From Emiliania huxleyi CCMP1516 (taxonomy: Eukaryota; Haptophyta; Isochrysidales; Noelaerhabdaceae), in NCBI RefSeq assembly GCF_000372725.1, contig NW_005200333.1, forward strand, positions 672,725-736,724: a stretch of DNA of 64,000 nucleotides, written 5' to 3'. The position numbers and the translations under genes were made by a program. Of this stretch, positions 25,006-35,543 are shown in pieces. The notes under the pieces are model-generated. The model was not told the DNA's origin. It did no database searches and saw only the letters and a list, made by a program, of their open reading frames with translations. Position 1 is the first letter of the stretch. Each line of letters starts with the position of its first letter.

Positions 25006-27402
25006 AGGTGGCTATGGTCGGAGTGGCGCGCCTCTGGAGCGGGCCTCGACTCCTCATGCTGCGTGGTCGAGCGGGCGGGGGGGAGGCTGCCGCAGGTGCG
25101 GCTCACGGCGCGCAGCTGTGCGGGCAGGTGTGAAGAGCGCCTCGTCACGCGCCTCGCCGTGGAGCAGGTGCGGCCAGGTGGGACACACCGCCCGCCATTG
25201 CCCGACCACCCCGCCGCCGGCGCCCACCGTGGCCGAGGCGATGGCGATCCGGGGCAACACGCGCGGCGACGCCCTCCTCAAGATGGAGCTGGCGCGAGCG
25301 GAGGAGGAGGCGGCGGCGGAGCGGAGGCTGCAGGCGGAGGTTGAAGCGGCGATGGCGGCGAGTGTGGCAGAGGCGGCGGCGCGGCGGCGGAGGGGGCGGG
25401 AGGGGTGCGCTCTCATCGCTGAGTGTCTCGGACCGTTCCTGCAGGCGGCGGCGCGGCAGGAGAGGGAGGTGGCGGAGGAGGCGGGGAGGCCGCAGCACGC
25501 GCTGCCTGCGCAGTCTATCATCATTCCTTGATTGGCTACGGTGAATCAGTTAGGCGGGCAGGCTGAAGCACGCGACTGCGCGAGTGAGCACGGGGAGGGG
25601 GATGTCGATGGGCGCGTCCTTAACGGGCCAGCTCTTCTATCATGACTGATTAGGTGAGCACGGAGGAGAAGGTCGAGTGGTTCATACGGTACCAGCGCAA
25701 GCAGAACTTGGGCCGGATCGCCAACGCGCACAAGGCGCGAGCTGACCGCGCGCTGACGCACCCCCGGGTGAGGGGCCCGGCGGGTGCGCGCCCCCTCTGG
25801 TCTGGACGAGCGGCCCGCCCACACCGCACCCCCCTCTCACGGCGTTTCCTCTCACCACAGGCCGGCCTCTGATCGGCGCGGACGACCCGATCTGCCTGCG
25901 GCTTGCCCAGATGGCAACCGCTGCAGTCGACACGGCCAAGAACGGCCGGTTTGTGCCGCTGCCGCGCGCGCTCGAGGCGCCCCTGTACCCTCACTGGATG
26001 GAGCGGCGCGCCGACCGCAGCTACAAGTCCACGTCCGTGCTCGGCGAGATGTACGACCGCGCGACCGACCTGCTGCAGAACTTGTTCGCGCCGGGGCGGT
26101 GCGAGCAGGCGCTGTGTGACGGGCGGTGCGGCGAGGTGTGAACAGCGTCTCTTCACAGCCGCGGCTGCGAGCAGGTTCTGTGCGACGCGAAGCTGCTGTA
26201 CAGCACGGACTGGCTCTCGTACTCCGAGTACACCGAGGGGGCGGAGGAGGCGAAGGACGGGACCAGCCGCGAGAAGCTGCGGGCGGCAGCAGCGTCTCCT
26301 CACGGCGCAGAGGTGCGAGCAGGCGATGGAGGAGTACAACCGCGAGCTGCTGCTGCTGATGGCGGAGCATGGCGTGCGCGAGGCGGAGGCGCTGACGAGC
26401 CGGGCGGTGCGGTACGGCCGCGCCGCGAGCCGAAAGCGGAATGCCGGCGACACGGCGAGCGCGCTTCGCTTCGGCGTCTCGCGGCTGCGCGGCATGGCGC
26501 GCAAAGAGTTCGACCGTCAGGCGGGGGCGAGGAGATGCCGCCGAGATGCTCTCGCCGAGATGCCGCAGCGATGCCGCCGAGGAGTCAGATGTGCAGTCGA
26601 GGTACAGCCGAGAAGTCTGTTTGGAAGGTGGAGGCTGCCGTTGCTGCTCACGAGGTCAAGATGCACGTGCAGCGGCTCTCGGACGCCGCGAAGGCCTCCG
26701 TCCGCCTCTGCGTGGCGTCGGCGTGGTACTACGTCACCTACAACCCGGCGGGCAGCAACGTGATCGACGGCGAGTACCCCCCCCCCCCCCTCCTCCCCCC
26801 TGAGTCTCCCCCGTGTGCCTCGTGGCATGCATGGTGGGCCTCTCCCGGCCCTCTCCTCCACAAACGACCGCTGCGGGCAGGCAAGCACCTCCCCGCCACC
26901 CCCCCTCCTTCATTCTTGGACTCATCCACGGGCAGGCGAGCACGGCCCCCTCTCCTTCCCCTGGGCCGCGCACGACGCGTTGCTCGAGATCGCGAGGCGT
27001 TCGGCGAGGCCGGCTGCGGCGCCGCCTCCCTCCCTCCCTGCGGCAGCAGGGGCGGAGGGCTCGCTCGCGGGCAGCAGGGGCGAGCGAGTCATGCGCGAGT
27101 TCAACAGGATGATGCGGAGGCTCAACGCGCTCGACCCAGCTCTGGCCGGCAGCAGGCTCGATAATTGCGAGCGAATCAACCACCTCTGTGACCATCGCGG
27201 CATCATCACCACCAACACAAGGGCATTGGCGCACAAGCTGAGGAAGTGGAGAAACTTGGCAAAGGGGGCGGCGCAGTCCGAAGCGGAGGTGGCGGCGTGG
27301 GAGAGGGAGGGCCCAACGTGCGAGGAGGCGATCGACCAGGTGGTGGTGGCAGTCGAGGCCGAGCTTTCGCGCCTGTGCGCGGATTCGGACATCTTGTGGT
27401 AA
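17644..27402 (+). CDS. RNA-dependent RNA polymerase (cellular RdRp) with N-terminal UIM/UBA region
   Basis: RNA-silencing polymerase that copies RNA into double-stranded RNA. Exon 1 (17644-18424) has a charged coiled coil, UIM-like ALSLSRLEQ and EEFLAALEASKQEAEA, and a UBA-like VAHLIGMGF...EWVLM. A 72-bp intron (18425-18496) links it in frame to an Ala-rich region. RdRp landmarks follow in order: PFAVRYGVEVLLSRGAM, VRRVVVTPLRTVALPSEWE, FKYLGSSSAQFKEGG, FTFSDGCGTISRDL, IRFGGTKGMVSLD, GVLDERGVLRENQMF, RAFFVRNPCLHAGDI, and the catalytic GGDLDGDKYLVCWD (DLDGD at 24522-24536). Next come a Gly-rich stretch and a CX2CX4HX4C zinc knuckle (CRRCGQVGHTARHC, completed by splicing out 25096-25167), then YKSTSVLGEMYDRA and the end DSDILW. 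At least 15 introns, mostly 62-74 bp. RdRp identity is certain; that exon 1 belongs to it is likely but needs RNA. Confidence 0.9.
18425..18496 (+). other. Intron, 72 bp, 5' copy of downstream exon
   Basis: Starts GCGACGCGAAGCTCGCCCGA; the exon at 18497 starts GCGATGCGGAGCCCGGCGA. It joins the UBA end (LMQG) to DAEPGDPPPPPGG. Confidence 0.7.
18870..19195. repeat. (GGCGGA)n-type low-complexity coding repeat
   Basis: Degenerate GGCGGAGGC units encoding an alanine/glutamate-rich run within the RdRp gene. Confidence 0.85.
20822..20891 (+). other. Intron, 70 bp, with TAGTCAC array
   Basis: GTCTCGCCCGGGAGGGGGTG stands at both 20822 and 20892. The filler is CACTAGTCACTAGT repeats ending TATTAATAG. 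Confidence 0.75.
21993..22061 (+). other. Intron, 69 bp, palindromic filler
   Basis: GTGCGGCGACTGGTCGTGAC (21993) against GTGCGGCGGGTGGTCGTGAC (22062), a repeat of ~31 bp. The filler has TGTGACGCAGCGTCTCTTCACA. Splicing yields VRRVVVTPLRTVALP, a conserved RdRp segment; the intron copy encodes a decoy RRLVVTPLR. Confidence 0.85.
22522..22595 (+). other. Intron, 74 bp, 5' copy of downstream exon
   Basis: GCTCGAGCAGCGTCC against exon start GCTCGAGCAGTGCCC. Acceptor ATTCATAG. Restores FKYLG-SSSAQFKEGG. Confidence 0.85.
22661..22726 (+). other. Intron, 66 bp, GAGATGAGCC array filler
   Basis: GTCCCTCGCCCTCTCACCTC (22661) against GTCCCTCGCCTTCTCACCTC (22727). The filler is CGAGATGAGC-type units ending GTTAG. 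Confidence 0.85.
23057..23118 (+). other. Intron, 62 bp, ACACTTCCTAG array filler
   Basis: Repeats CGCGCGACCTG(A/G)TGCTCCAG at 23038 and 23100 precede both junctions. The filler is GACACTTCCTA units, a motif also seen as an array in a P450 intron at 41893-41965. Confidence 0.8.
23209..23350 (+). other. Intron made of two perfect-length 71-bp units in tandem
   Basis: Units 23209-23279 and 23280-23350 differ at about one base. Each begins GCGAGATGATGC(G/A)CTCGG and ends GTTAATAG. The downstream exon at 23351 begins GCGAGATGATGCACTCGG. Splicing restores the exon leading into LQIRFGGTKGMVS. Confidence 0.9.
23519..23587 (+). other. Intron, 69 bp, 32-bp copy of downstream exon
   Basis: GCCACCTCAACCGCGAGGTC at 23519 and 23588, identical for about 31 bases. 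Acceptor GTGAACAG. Confidence 0.9.
24194..24261 (+). other. Intron, 68 bp, 5' copy of downstream exon
   Basis: GTGCTTGCACGCCGCCGGTC against GTGCTTGCACGCCGGCGATA. Acceptor ACTAATAG. Splicing restores RAFFVRNPCLHAGDIRLVDL. Confidence 0.9.
24775..25015. repeat. Gly/Ser-rich (GGCGGAGGCAGC)n and (GGCGGC)n coding repeat
   Basis: About seven AGCGGCGGAGGC units followed by a GGCGGTGGC run, between the catalytic region and the zinc knuckle of the RdRp. Confidence 0.85.
25096..25167 (+). other. Intron, 72 bp, palindromic filler, splits a zinc knuckle
   Basis: GTGCGGCTCACGG against GTGCGGCCAGGTGG. The filler has GTGTGAAGAGCGCCTCGTCAC. Splicing assembles CRRCGQVGHTARHC. Confidence 0.85.
25584..25653 (+). 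other. Intron, 70 bp, 5' copy of downstream exon
   Basis: GTGAGCACGGGGAGGGGGAT against GTGAGCACGGAGGAGAAGGT. Acceptor ACTGATTAG. Confidence 0.8.
26109..26174 (+). other. Intron, 66 bp, palindromic filler
   Basis: TGCGAGCAGGCGCTGTGTGA at about 26100 against TGCGAGCAGGTTCTGTGCGA at about 26166, spanning both junctions. The filler has GTGTGAACAGCGTCTCTTCAC. Confidence 0.8.
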
Positions 27403-29762
27403 TTAGGCTGTGGTTCCCATATGGGAACTTCGCCAATTCTGTGAAAGAGAGAGCTGATGCGGCTGGTCGCAGCGACGGCCGATCCAGCAGTCGTCTGCGA
27501 CATGGCAGTGGCCCCGAGTCATGTGCAGCTGGTCCCGAGCGGCTCAGGTCCCAGATCGAATCTCGGACCCACAGATTCTAGATTCCTTTGGATTCCCTGG
27601 ATTCCCGCAACAACGATCTCTTAGCGGCGGCAAACAGAGGCGCAACTCTGGTCTGCCAGCAGCGAGGAGGCTCCTGCTGCTCAGCTACCGAGGCCTGGTG
27701 GCGTCGGCTGCTGCGTGGAGAAGACAGCAGCACTGTCCGACCTCAAAACATGCACAACAAGCGGGATTTGTGACTCTGTCCTCGATTCTTCAGTCGCTCT
27801 GCCGGACGCGCTCGCTTTGTCGCGAGGGTCACCAGTGCAAGCCGTGTGGACGCCCAGAATAGCCTCCCCTGGCTTAGCTAGAGTGAGAGATATTGTGCAC
27901 GTGGTCAGCCTCTACAATATATACACTGACACTTTACCTCCCAGAGCTCGTCTCGGTCCGCCACGGCCATCCTCGGCCTCCGGAGGGCCCCCGGCCGCGG
28001 CGCGGTGCGGCGGCGTCACAAATCCGACGTCAGTTCACCGGGACGCGATCGGGCGATCTGAAGTCCAACTAGGCGTATGGATTGTCCGCCCAGGGCTATC
28101 ACCTGGACCCCTCAATGGACGCCTGCGGTGCCGCCCCCACGAGGTGTTGTTCACAACCATTCACGTGCAGCAGGGACGCGCTGTGTGTGGCTGGCAGCAA
28201 ACTCAAATGACGACGGGTTGCAGCCTCGTAGCTCAACGGCAACATTGTGCATGAGGAAGGCTGATAGAAGTATCACCAGCCACACAACCAACAGCTTCTG
28301 GAGAGTATGCGGAGCGCAAGCAGCCGGTGATCAAAGGCGTGTTGCTGTCGGTGGCAGATTGCCAGAGGGACGCCGGCGCCTCGGTGCGTGGCTTCGTCAC
28401 AATTTTCCACCGCTCAACTTGGAGGCAGTGTGTCTAGTAGCGTGCTACACCTATGACGGCGGACCTCACTGGGGCGCCGACGTGCGACGACCGTCTGGGA
28501 TCGAAAGACGAAACCGCGTCCCAGGAGCTCGTGCAGAGCGCGCTCCGGAGCTCGGTGGCGGGAAATTTGAAGGGAACGTGGTGGCTTCCCACCGCCTCTG
28601 TATGTGCCCACTAAAGTGCTAACACGACCCTCGGGCAGCAGGGGGTATGTGGCGAGCGCACGGAGGCACAGTTAGGCCGCCGTGATATCGCCCTTCCGGG
28701 CACCCCGTTTCGGTAGCCGTTTAGGGGTTAACCACCAGCCCGGATCTTACCGAGTTAGTACCTTGTTATGTAGACACTGGTATCAATTTTCTCTGTCAAA
28801 GCGTCTACGCAATTCCTACCATACCCCTAGACTGTTAAAACCCAGGCGCCATCGCCACGTGTAGAAAACCCGGTGGAACCCACCGCACGATGACACAACC
28901 CACATGATTAATTACTTGTGTCGCTAATGTTCGAACAAGCGGTCGTGTCGTGCAGCTCGGGTGTTGGGGAGGTTGTGGGAGCCGCTCAGGACCATTTTGG
29001 GGACGCAATTTGCCTGGTTTCCCTTGAACACGCGGTTTCGCCCCTCGGAAGCGCCCACCATAATCGCGCGCCCCCCCCTGTGGCGACGGTCTCGCGCACC
29101 TGCGCCAGATCCCACCGCACTAGCTACATAGATCGTCAGCAGTAGGCGTGCTCAGAGCCCGGATTTGGGCCCATTCGCCAGAGGGCTCGAGAATGGCCCC
29201 CGGCAACGTGCAGCTGCAGGCCAGAGGGCGTGAGATGAGGCCGAATCCGCAGTCGCACGAGCACCGCTGCCCCCAGCGGTGATCATGCATGGAGTGGCAG
29301 GGCGGATAGATACACCCGCCTGCGAGCGTGGGAGACAGTCGCGGGGCGTGAGGTCTCACTGTATCGCAGGCTAGGACCGGATACGGCGGCGCGGGAGAGG
29401 GAGGGAAGCGTGAGCGGCGGGCGATGAGAGTGATTTCCCCGATCTCGCTAAAAAAGGCCTAGTCCCCTCACGGGGGACCGGGCGAGCACGCACCTCGCGT
29501 CTGAGCGCGAGTCGACGAGTGGTCGCCGAGAGATCGCCGAACCACTTTCGAGTGCGCGCGCACACAGCACAGCTGCGGGTTGTAACTCGACTGCCGATCG
29601 CGCGTGCGGGATGTAAATGCAGCTTTCTGGCGCCAGGTGCACGGTGGCAGGGACTGGAGGCTCGGCCAAAGGGGAAGAGCAGTCCTCAATCGTCACGTAG
29701 AGGTCGCTGGGCTGGATCCATCGAACTGCCACACACCTGGAGCGGAGGCACATCAGGTCTTG
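27403..29762. other. Gene-poor stretch of 2.4 kb
   Basis: Base composition is closer to even than in the genes. Only short ORFs without recognisable domains on either strand. I see no RNA gene or array that I can support. Confidence 0.5.
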
Positions 29763-30250
29763 CCTTAGGGGACCCCTAGGGTTCTGAGGGCCGGCTTTTT
29801 TTAAGACCTTTTAAGAAACGAGGAGGTTTAGGGGCTGAAATTGCCATTTAAGAGATTGCAGGCACGGGGGGTCCCTCTTTTAAGTCCGTTTAAGAAAATC
29901 GGCCTCACCGGCCACGCGTCGCTGGGTTCCGCGCCGGTTTCTCCAATACTGCTGTTATTAGGCACAAACCCGCCTCTGAAGACACATCTGTAAGTCTGGT
30001 GCACTGGCAGGAGCCATACTCACATAGGGGACGCGTGCTAGCTGACTGTAGCCAGCTTCCCGGCCTCCGGCGTCTACCGGGAGCCTCCCGGACCATCGAC
30101 CTCGGGAGCTCTCCCGCACCGTTTAAGCGTTTAAGACCGTTTAAGGAATCGGCGGCCCAGCAGCTCTTAAAACTTGCCATGGCAAGTTTTAAGCCGTTTA
30201 AGCCGCAGCGCCCCAGGGCCCACCCTTTTAAGCCTAGGGGTCCCCTAAGG
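29763..30250. repeat. Terminal-inverted-repeat element, 488 bp, non-autonomous
   Basis: The termini CCTTAGGGGACCCCTAGG (29763-29780) and its reverse complement (30233-30250) match. Inside are many TTTAAG motifs, as in CCGTTTAAG, and a perfect palindrome (30166-30193, centred on GCCATGGC). No coding sequence, so MITE-like. Confidence 0.75.
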
Positions 30251-30616
30251 GTCTTGCGCGCCAACTGGCCTTTGCTCGGTTGGCAGGGTTGGATTTGGGT
30301 TCTTTGTGATGCGTCAACTTCAACTTCCGGAACGACTCAACAGGGCCCAAAGACGGGGGAGCGACCGGCCTATACTAGAGGCGAGAGGTGAGCCCCCCCC
30401 CCCCCTCCTAGGCCGCGCTCCCGCCCCCGCCCCCGCCCCTCCCGCCGCTCACCCTCCCATCAACACCCACAAACGCACGCGAGCTCCCCTCCGTCGCTGT
30501 ACGTGGACGTCGTGCACCGCAGCCGCAGCCCGCAGGGTCTCTTTGCCGTGCTCCCCCCGGGGTCCCGCCGGGCCGCGGGCCCCGCGCCCTCGCCGCCCGG
30601 CCGGGGCTGGAGAGGC

Positions 30617-32023
30617 TCACCAGCCCCGGTAGAGGTCGATGCCGCGCTCCTCGCACACGGCCACCAGCTCTGGCTGCTTCTCGTTGCCCACGTAGAGCAT
30701 CTGCACGCGAGGGGAGGAGCGATGAGCCTTGGGCGAGGGAGGGGCGTGGGGCGAGGGGGCGTCTCGCGCCTTCAAGCTCGGCGCTGCCCCCTCCTTGCCG
30801 AGGGCGGCGGCCAACGCCGTCCAGCCCTCGTCGCCAATCTCGTTGTTGAAGAACCAGAGCTCCTTGAGCCGCGGCGCTGCCCCCTCCTTGCCGAGGGCGG
30901 CGGCCAGCGCCTTGCAGCCCTCGTCGCCAATCTTGTTGCCGTGGAGATAGAGCACCTCGAGCCGCGGCGCTGCCCTGCTCGCGAGGACCTCCGCCAGCTG
31001 CGCCGCCTCCGCGTCGACCCAGCCGAGGTTCATGTAGTCCAGCCTGGTCGCCTTGCCAAACTGCTCCTTGAAGGCGGCCTCGTACAGCCGCTTCACCAGC
31101 GGCTTGTCGTCCTTGCCGTTGGTGAAGCTCTTCGTCTCCAGCTCCGCCGCGAACGCAGACGGATGCAGCGGAGGGCGCCGGCCGCCGTCCTGGGTGCAGT
31201 CGTTGGTGAGGCTGCCCCAGCCGTACTCCACGCCGTCGCGCATCTTGCCGAGGTCGAAGGAAAGGTGGCCAGCCTTGGTCAGGCTCGCCCAGGCGCTCTC
31301 GGTGGCGCACCAGCCGCGGTCAAAGTACTTGGCCACGTTGGTGCCCTCGGCCTGGTCCTCCGCCTTGTGGCCGTCCGGGAAGGAGGTCAGCCGCAGCACG
31401 GTCGTGTGCGGGTGGGAGTAGAGCGTGCCGAGGCAGCCCAGCCCCTGCTTGAAGAGCGCGTTCTGCTCCTCGGTGCGCATGCCGCCGTTGGACGGGTCGG
31501 GGTGCTGGTGCAGCGAGCCGAAGTCCCAAAAGACGCCGAGCCGCGGGATGAGGTCAGGATAGCTGAGCAGGGCCTTGAGCGCCCTTGCGACGCGGGCGAG
31601 GTTGGCTCCGATCGGGTCGGGGTGGTCCTTGGTCAGCCACGGGTAGGAGAGCGCGGCGACGGGAAGGCACGTACGAACGGTCGCCTCGACAAGGTCGGCG
31701 AGGGAGAGGAAGGCCTCCTCGGGCAGCGCCTGGCGGTGGGTGAGGACGCCGCCCGCCTCGGCGTGGCTGATGATCCACTGCGCGTCGAGGAGGGCGACGG
31801 CGCCGCTCGCGAGGACAGGCTCCAGGTCGCCACCGCCGTGCTCGCGCCACTTCTCCAGCTTCCACTCGCTCACGCCGAGATCGGTGGCGGAGGGGAGGGC
31901 GGCGGTCGGCTGCGTTGACGCGGCGGTGCCGGCGGGCGTCGGGGCGTCGCGTTCGACGGCGGGAGGGCCGGGCAGCTCCTCCCTCTCGGTCGGGGCCTCG
32001 ACGCGGCTGGAGTAGCAGCCCAT
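30617..32023 (-). CDS. Leucine-rich-repeat protein with N-terminal FWDF/RGWC domain, likely N-myristoylated
   Basis: Start chosen at MGCYSSRVEAPTE, a Gly2/Cys3 N-terminus suited to myristoylation and palmitoylation; a longer open frame extends to 32128. A conserved-looking domain follows: VAALSYPWLTKDHPDP, LGVFWDFGSLHQHPDP, RTEEQNALFKQGLGCLGTLY and YFDRGWCATESAWASL. Two ribonuclease-inhibitor-type LRRs then come: LEVLYLHGNKIGDEGCKALA and LKELWFFNNEIGDEGWTALA. A 69-bp GC-AG intron (30701-30769) is removed to give APSLK-MLYVGNEKQPEL before the stop at 30617. Function unknown; membrane-associated sensing is speculation. Confidence 0.8.
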   Translation of the reverse strand: MGCYSSRVEAPTEREELPGPPAVERDAPTPAGTAASTQPTAALPSATDLGVSEWKLEKWREHGGGDLEPVLASGAVALLDAQWIISHAEAGGVLTHRQALPEEAFLSLADLVEATVRTCLPVAALSYPWLTKDHPDPIGANLARVARALKALLSYPDLIPRLGVFWDFGSLHQHPDPSNGGMRTEEQNALFKQGLGCLGTLYSHPHTTVLRLTSFPDGHKAEDQAEGTNVAKYFDRGWCATESAWASLTKAGHLSFDLGKMRDGVEYGWGSLTNDCTQDGGRRPPLHPSAFAAELETKSFTNGKDDKPLVKRLYEAAFKEQFGKATRLDYMNLGWVDAEAAQLAEVLASRAAPRLEVLYLHGNKIGDEGCKALAAALGKEGAAPRLKELWFFNNEIGDEGWTALAAALGKEGAAPSLKARDAPSPHAPPSPKAHRSSPRVQMLYVGNEKQPELVAVCEERGIDLYRGW

Positions 32024-32139
32024 GTGGGACCAGCCCGAAGGCGATCGCCAACCGCGTCGATCAGGAGTCCCGGGTACCGGTGCCCATGGAGAACATGAGC
32101 CCACTGTGACGGCGCCTTGGAAGTCCACGTGCCTGCATC

Positions 32140-32440
32140 AGCCCGGCCTAGTACTCGTTGTGCCCACAGGATACGGGTAGGAGGAGTAGGACACGCAAAG
32201 TGACCCCGTTGCGCTTGCCTCTTCCTTGCTTGTGCTTGGGTCTCGATCGAGGGTGAGCGAGCGAGCGAGCGGGTGGTTGGTTTGGATGGGCTACGCGAGA
32301 GTAGGGTGTGTGTGGTGCGTCGAATTATTTATCACATGTGAACCGGTCATGTATTTTCTTCTCAATAACAGGTCATGAATTTTGCTTTTGGCGAAGTAAA
32401 AGTGGCGCGAGAACAGTCGATGCTCGGATTCGCATAGGTC
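32140..32440. promoter_or_regulatory. Divergent intergenic region between LRR gene and P450
   Basis: Contains AT-rich stretches (ATTATTTATCACATG, TATTTTCTTC) just upstream of the P450 ATG. Likely holds both promoters; no specific box is identified. Confidence 0.35.
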
Positions 32441-34553
32441 ATGGACACAACAATGAGCGACAAAGCCAAGAAGCTGGGGCCGCCAAAGGGCAAAACGCTT
32501 CGGAAGCTCAAGTACAATGGGGCGAGAAGAGACGCCGGGAAGCACGAAGAGGCTGCAAAGGCTTGCTCGGTACCCGCCTTGGACGCAATGGAGCGCTCGG
32601 TACCCACCTTGGACGCAATGGAGCGAGGTTCCACTGCCTCGCCAGGCAGCCAGTCCGCCACAAGTGCCTTTGGCACTCGGTACGTCTCTGACTCAATCGT
32701 CGACAAGACATTATCGTGGTTAGCATTCTTCGTCGTGGTGATGCCAATCGGCGGGTTTCTCATCATCACCGGGGTGGTTTCAGGGCCCAGACACTTCCAG
32801 AAATTCGCGTTGTGGTGTCTCACCGGCCCATTCCGCAGCTCGCTGCTCGGTGTCCTTCTGGCACGGATCCCCTCCATCGTGTACGACTTCTTCTGGAACG
32901 CGCTCGAGTTTTTGGGAACGTTTGAGCAGCGCATGTGGACCGACAGCCTCAATCCAGACCGGCGCGCGTATCTCGACGGCTCCTTTGGACGCAATCTCGT
33001 GCTGTGGGACACAATGCGTATTGGAGACTACGATCTGGCGCGCGAGATTGCGCTCGATCCGAAGCGTAAGCGCGCCGCGTGCCTAGATGGCTGGCTCATC
33101 AAGGGTGCACAGCTGCCGTACGCGACCAACCTGCCCCTCTTCTTCAACACCGGCAGCGAGTACCACTCGGCCTGGCGCACGGCCTTCAAGCGCCACATCA
33201 CTGCGCCCGAGTCTGTTGTGGCCAAGCTCGCGAATGGTGGCGAGGGCGCTCGCGAGAAGCTGCGGCTGCGGCTCGAGGCCTGGCTGGGGCCAGGCTGGGG
33301 GTCGATCAAACCGCCCAACTTCCCAGGCAGCAAGTGGCTGGTGCAGCCGGTGTTTGAGACGCTGATGGGGATTCTCTTTGACACGGAGGAGCTGCCTGAG
33401 GACCTGATTGAGAAGGTCGCCGTCTACACCACCGCGGGCGCAATGTACTGGCTGCTAGCGCCCTCGTACCCGCCTCTCTTCCAGACTGCGGGGACGCTCG
33501 CGCCACTTCGCCTCAAGGAGTACCTCTACCTCAACCACAACGCAGCCAAGCCAGATCAGCTGCGCGGCCGCGCAGTGGACTGGCGCGCGATGGCGGACGA
33601 GGTGCCCGGGGTTGAGACCGTGACGGCAAACGCAAACGGCGAGCGGCCGCCGGACGGTAGCGAGCCGCCCGTGTTTTGCGACTGCATGGGCGGCTGCTGC
33701 CTCCGCTGCATGCTGGACACGGGGGAGAAGAATGCGACGAATCAAGGCCCCTCGAGAGCGGAGGAGAAGGTGGATCGGCTGCTGGACTCCGTCTGCGTCG
33801 CGATGCTTCTCGCAGCGACGGCGGGCACGACCACAGCAACAGGAAACGTGCTGAAAAAGTTTCTCCACTTCCCCCAGTCCTTCTACTTTCCGCAGTTTGG
33901 CTTCAACATCTTTGGCTTCGGGCTGGCGCTCAACCAGCACGACTGGCAGGTGTACAGACCCCCCCTCCCCCTCCCCCCTCTCCAGCTTGACGCGCGTCGT
34001 CTCTTCGCTGTAGCCCGATGCGGAGGAGATGGCGGCTCTGTACCGTGCCAACCCAACCGACTTTGTCCTGGAGACGCTACGACTCGCGTGTCCTGTCGCC
34101 GGCTCGCACAAGGTGCTGGACAAGCCGATGGTCTGCCCCTTCATGAAGGAAATGGTCACGCTGCCAGAGAATACGGTCCTCGTCGCCAACTACGGATCCG
34201 CGCACCTCGACCCGAAGGAATGGGGCGACGACTGGCGCGACTTTCGGCCGGGGCGCGCGCCGCGCGACCGCTACCTGGTTTGGAACGGCCCGTACGGCGG
34301 CTCGGCGCCGCGTCAGTGCCCGGGTGAGGAGCTGTCCATGGTCGTCATCACGACCGTCATCAGCGCCTTCCTGGACAAGTTCATGCCCGACGGGACCATC
34401 AACACCGATGCGACACCGGCGACAGCAGCAGCGTCGAAAGAGACCTACACCGATGACCAAGTCGAGAAGGCGCATACAGAGCGCGAGGAGCACCCGCTGA
34501 AAAAGTGCTTCGAGTACGCTAGGGGCAGGTCACCGCCCCTCCCACCGAACTGA
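32441..34553 (+). CDS. Cytochrome P450, CYP74-like (first copy)
   Basis: Two exons, 32441-33949 and 34014-34553, joined by a GT-AG intron; 682 residues. Hydrophobic helix ~88-110 (SWLAFFVVVMPIGGFLIITG). The C-terminal half carries PTDFVLETLRLACPVAGSHK (ExxR-like), DWRDFRPGRAPRDRYLVWNG and the haem-thiolate segment GGSAPRQCPGEELSM. The WNG before the Cys loop is a trait of CYP74 enzymes that rearrange fatty-acid hydroperoxides, rather than monooxygenases. Substrate and true clan assignment are inference. A Cys-rich CDCMGGCCLRCML insert is odd. Confidence 0.8.
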
Positions 34554-35135
34554 GCGGTGTGTGGCGCTGGCCGGTGCAGTTTTGCGCGGCCTGCGAGGTG
34601 GGGCGAGTTTTCCTTTTGAGAGTCTGTGTTGTTTGTGGCGCGGGCTAATCGTAAAATCTCATCAAAGTTACTCGCGCCGGCACGCGCGCAATTTATAGAG
34701 CTCCTTAGTACATGACTTCCGGCAGTACCACTGTGTCTATTGGATCGCTCGCGCAAGCGCAACGACCCTGGCACATGCAGAGCTCGAGCAATCGGCCCCT
34801 TATCCACAGGTCGTTGCTGGCAGAGCTGTCCGTCCCGCCCGATCTCCGACGTGGCGACTCGCGCAAGCCCGCGGCGATCCGCTCCGACGTCAAAGTGGCA
34901 ATGGACGGCGATGGTGGCATGAGGTGCAAGCACCGAAGGCCGCGGCGTCTCTCCCAAGCGGACGCGGGTGCGGAAGGGTGCTCTCCGGCGGCGCGACAGC
35001 AAACGCTCCGCCACTGATCAAACCGAGGGATCGCCGCGGGCGGACGAGTGCGCAAGACCGCGGTGTGACATCCGGCGGCGCCGCGGTGGCCGCCGAGAGG
35101 TGGCCGTCGAGAGGACAGCTACAGGACGCTGCTCG
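34554..35135. other. Intergenic, convergent ends of P450 and ATG12
   Basis: Short overlapping ORFs only; none with recognisable domain sequence. Confidence 0.4.
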
Positions 35136-35543
35136 TCACCCCCATGCCGGGGTGGTGCAGTAGTGCAGGACGAGGGTCGAGCCCGTCTGGTGGCAAGGGC
35201 GCGTGCGCGGTGCTCAAGTGGGCGCCCTCCGGATTGTGCGCGTGTGTGCGCGTTTGCGCGTGCGTGCGGTGTGCGAGTGCGCCTGAAAGCACTGCGCCAC
35301 ATCGCCCAGGGTCTCATCCAACGGCGGGGCGAAGGCCGTGCTGCAGTAGAGGAGCAGCGGTTCGTGCGGTGCGATCCCGAGCTGCTTGCGCAGCTGGTCT
35401 GCAGTCATCGCAATCGTGGTGGAGGCGGAGAGCTTGAAAGTGGAGCGCTTCAAGATCGGCGCATCACCGGCGTGCTTGAATGTAACCGTCACCTTCCCGT
35501 CCGACGACAGCGAGCCCGCGAAGGACGCGAGGGCGGTCGACAT
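35136..35543 (-). CDS. ATG12: Autophagy ubiquitin-like protein ATG12
   Basis: Ubiquitin-like modifier conjugated to ATG5 in autophagosome formation. Exon 1 (35283-35543) encodes KVTVTFKHAGDAPILKRSTF, MTADQLRKQLG, EPLLLYCSTAFAPPLDETLG and DVAQCFQ. Exon 2 (35136-35186) encodes TGSTLVLHYCTTPAWG and ends at the C-terminal glycine needed for conjugation. Intron 35187-35282 is GC-AG. The 103 residues make a compact member with a short N-terminal extension. Recognition is based on DAPILK, the AFxP motif and the Trp-Gly end. Confidence 0.95.
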
